Assembly: GCF_964355755.1 (NCBI RefSeq)
Contig: NC_092676.1
Location: forward strand, 28,936,288 to 29,000,287
DNA from: Antedon mediterranea
Lineage: Eukaryota > Echinodermata > Crinoidea > Comatulida > Antedonidae
DNA length: 64,000 nt
Reading direction: 5' to 3'
Part shown: positions 62,701-64,000 of the stretch, in pieces
Numbering within the stretch: the first letter of the stretch is position 1
Layout of the letters: the number at the start of each line of letters is the position of its first letter
Program-made: the position numbers and the translations under genes
The notes under the pieces: model-generated
Database searches by the model: none
Told to the model about the DNA's origin: nothing
The model's input: only the letters and a program-made list of their open reading frames with translations

Positions 62701-63960
62701 TCACTATGATAAATAAATAATACTAGTAATACTAATAATAATAATACACATGCAGCCACTGTCAGCTAGATGTGTACATTGGACTTACAGTTTACAGTGT
62801 TTATCTGAGAAGACTCGTTCTACCACCAGAACCATTGAGTGAGTGAGCCACAAACCCTTGCCGATGTTATGGCTAGGGATTACGGTTTCACTGTGTTAAT
62901 CGCTCGGTCATAACACACACTAATATAATTTATTTTGTGATTCAATAAACTTACATCTTGAATAATGTGCTTAATCTCTGGAAAGAGGTTGATAAACTTG
63001 ATATACGTAGAGAGCAGGAGGCCTCTTGTAGGAGCACTACATAAATGAAACTTGGAATGAAGGAGCTCAAACTGCACTGAAGGACTGAAAGATAAAAGCA
63101 AGAGTCAAATATGGTAGGGATATACCCAAACATGGTAGTGATATGCCCAAATATGGTAGTGATATGCCCAAACATGGTAGTGATATGCCCAAACATGGTA
63201 GTGATATGCCCAAACATGGTAGTGATATGCCCAAAAATGGTAGTGATATGACATCTTCATGTCCATATATGGGCACATCACATTTGTTTGATAGTGTAGA
63301 CAGATCTTGAAATCATTCAGTGTTCTAGTCTAGGAGCACTATGAAATTAAAATTAGGATCTAACATACAAACAATATATCCTTTGCCATTATAATTCATT
63401 TTAGTTCATTGAAGTTACTAGTTTTTATTTATGCAACTTTTTAAAACTTTTATAAACTAACCTGGATCTGGGATCACCTGCAATTAGGTTACCGAATTCA
63501 CCAAGGATGTACCCTCCTACTTTTACCATGTTTTCGTGGCAAGCTGGTGCCTGAAGAGCCTAAAACAACAAAAAATCTTTATTATTCAGAAACAGACTTT
63601 CAAAGAATCAGAAACTTAGGAAGTCCAAAAGAATGTTTGGTATTAATGGTAGCTATGCCTAAAACTAGCCATGAGTCTCTAGTTATTAATTAATTACAAT
63701 CATTATTATTTTTTTAAACTTAAAACCTAGACTACTTAAAGCTTTTAATTACGTTAAATAATTTTTTTTAAAAGTACCTCAAAACAAGTTTTAGCTGCGT
63801 AGCCCTGGACGTCGTCTCTGTTTATGACTATCTGAATGACTCGGTACCACACCTCCTCGCTGACATAGTCTCCTGCTATTCGAATTAGATTAAGTATTGT
63901 GTCTACGTACCAAGTATAGTCTACAGCAAACTTTTCTGCTAAGATGGCCACTTTCAACAC
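56742..63960 (-). CDS. AP2A: AP-2 complex subunit alpha (alpha-adaptin), C-terminal 532 aa, 5' end outside the window
   Basis: Large subunit of the AP-2 clathrin adaptor at the plasma membrane; its ear recruits endocytic accessory proteins. Eleven exons: 63960-63778, 63559-63462, 63084-62955, 62629-62528, 61226-61047, 60802-60594, 60344-60048, 59700-59584, 59339-59270, 58927-58793 and 56819-56742 (TGA). Trunk: [82 protein letters not shown] and LLAKLKKKK. Hinge: Pro/Ser/Ala-rich, with a DLLGLD motif. Ear: [58 protein letters not shown] and the end [18 protein letters not shown]. This follows animal alpha-adaptins closely. Roughly 400 N-terminal residues should lie beyond 64000. The introns before the last exon and after 62528 hold large minisatellites. 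Confidence 0.96.
56885..58470. repeat. 36-bp minisatellite in the last AP2A intron
   Basis: About 43 units of AACTGGATGTATTGTTTTAG plus GGAAGACTAAGTGTTT, with minor TTTTA/TTTAA variants. The last four units (from about 58285) have gained a 10-bp CAGAATTGTT insertion and become a higher-order variant. Confidence 0.96.
59780..59912. mobile_element. small MITE in an AP2A intron, TAA target duplication
   Basis: Ends AGCTCTGTCTACACTATCAA and a near-complement, flanked by TAA (59777-59779, 59913-59915). A partial relative lies at 59935-60031 and another at about 63100-63310. The 3-bp TWA-type duplication suggests a PIF/Harbinger-like origin, by inference. Confidence 0.75.
61476..62465. repeat. 66-bp minisatellite in an AP2A intron
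   Basis: Fifteen units starting TTGTCTGCCCTCCTCCTGTA. The plus strand is open throughout and reads as a hydrophobic 22-residue repeat ([20 protein letters not shown]...), giving a spurious 409-aa frame. It is antisense to AP2A and intronic. Confidence 0.96.
63115..63260. repeat. 21-bp tandem repeat inside a MITE relative
   Basis: About six units of AACATGGTAGTGATATGCCC, next to a GTTTGATAGTGTAGACAGA end (about 63287). It appears to be an internally expanded copy of the MITE family at 59780. Confidence 0.8.
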
Positions 63961-64000
63961 CTACAAAGAAAGAAGATAGTTCTTATAGTATTTGTTCAGA

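Overview
The window looks like nuclear DNA of an invertebrate animal, probably a marine deuterostome such as an echinoderm. This rests on multi-exon genes with GT-AG introns, long AT-rich introns, many fold-back transposons and minisatellites, a bacterial/plant-type ammonium transporter of the kind kept in invertebrates, an ISX-like paired-class homeobox gene, and the recurring palindrome TAGGCCTA. The species cannot be fixed from the sequence alone. All genes I can support lie on the minus strand, and I rebuilt their exons by reading splice sites and phases by eye.

Region 1 (about 1.2-28.3 kb) holds four tandem paralogues (M1-M4) of a small four-transmembrane protein, probably MARVEL/CMTM-like. 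Each has four coding exons joined in phase 0, and each predicted protein is 151-164 aa with no stop. The introns and spacers are full of mobile DNA. M1 has a 27-bp minisatellite that multiplies its own exon-3 splice donor. M2 intron 3 holds a hAT-like element nested in a smaller one. M4 intron 1 contains a 4.9-kb fold-back element whose arms are satellite repeats.

Region 2 (28.8-30.6 kb) is a second member of the same hAT-like family, carrying an internal triplication of about 370 bp.

Region 3 (about 31.15-55.3 kb) is a tandem segmental duplication. Block A (about 11.5 kb) and block B (about 12.6 kb) each carry, in transcription order, an ISX-like homeobox gene and an 11-exon ammonium transporter gene (AMT), and each ends in a TGATATCAAT-type satellite. 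Both homeobox copies and AMT-B are intact. AMT-A has a 19-bp exonic sequence expanded from one to three copies, which shifts the frame and gives an early stop. Several insertions occur in only one block, so the other block shows the empty target site.

Region 4 (56.7-64 kb) is the 3' part of the gene for the AP-2 alpha subunit (clathrin adaptor), from the late trunk domain through hinge and ear to the stop codon. Two of its introns carry large minisatellites of 36 bp and 66 bp.

The neighbouring genes do not form an obvious pathway. The strongest points are the unannotated four-gene membrane-protein array, the splice-donor minisatellite, and the duplicated homeobox-AMT block with one decaying AMT copy.
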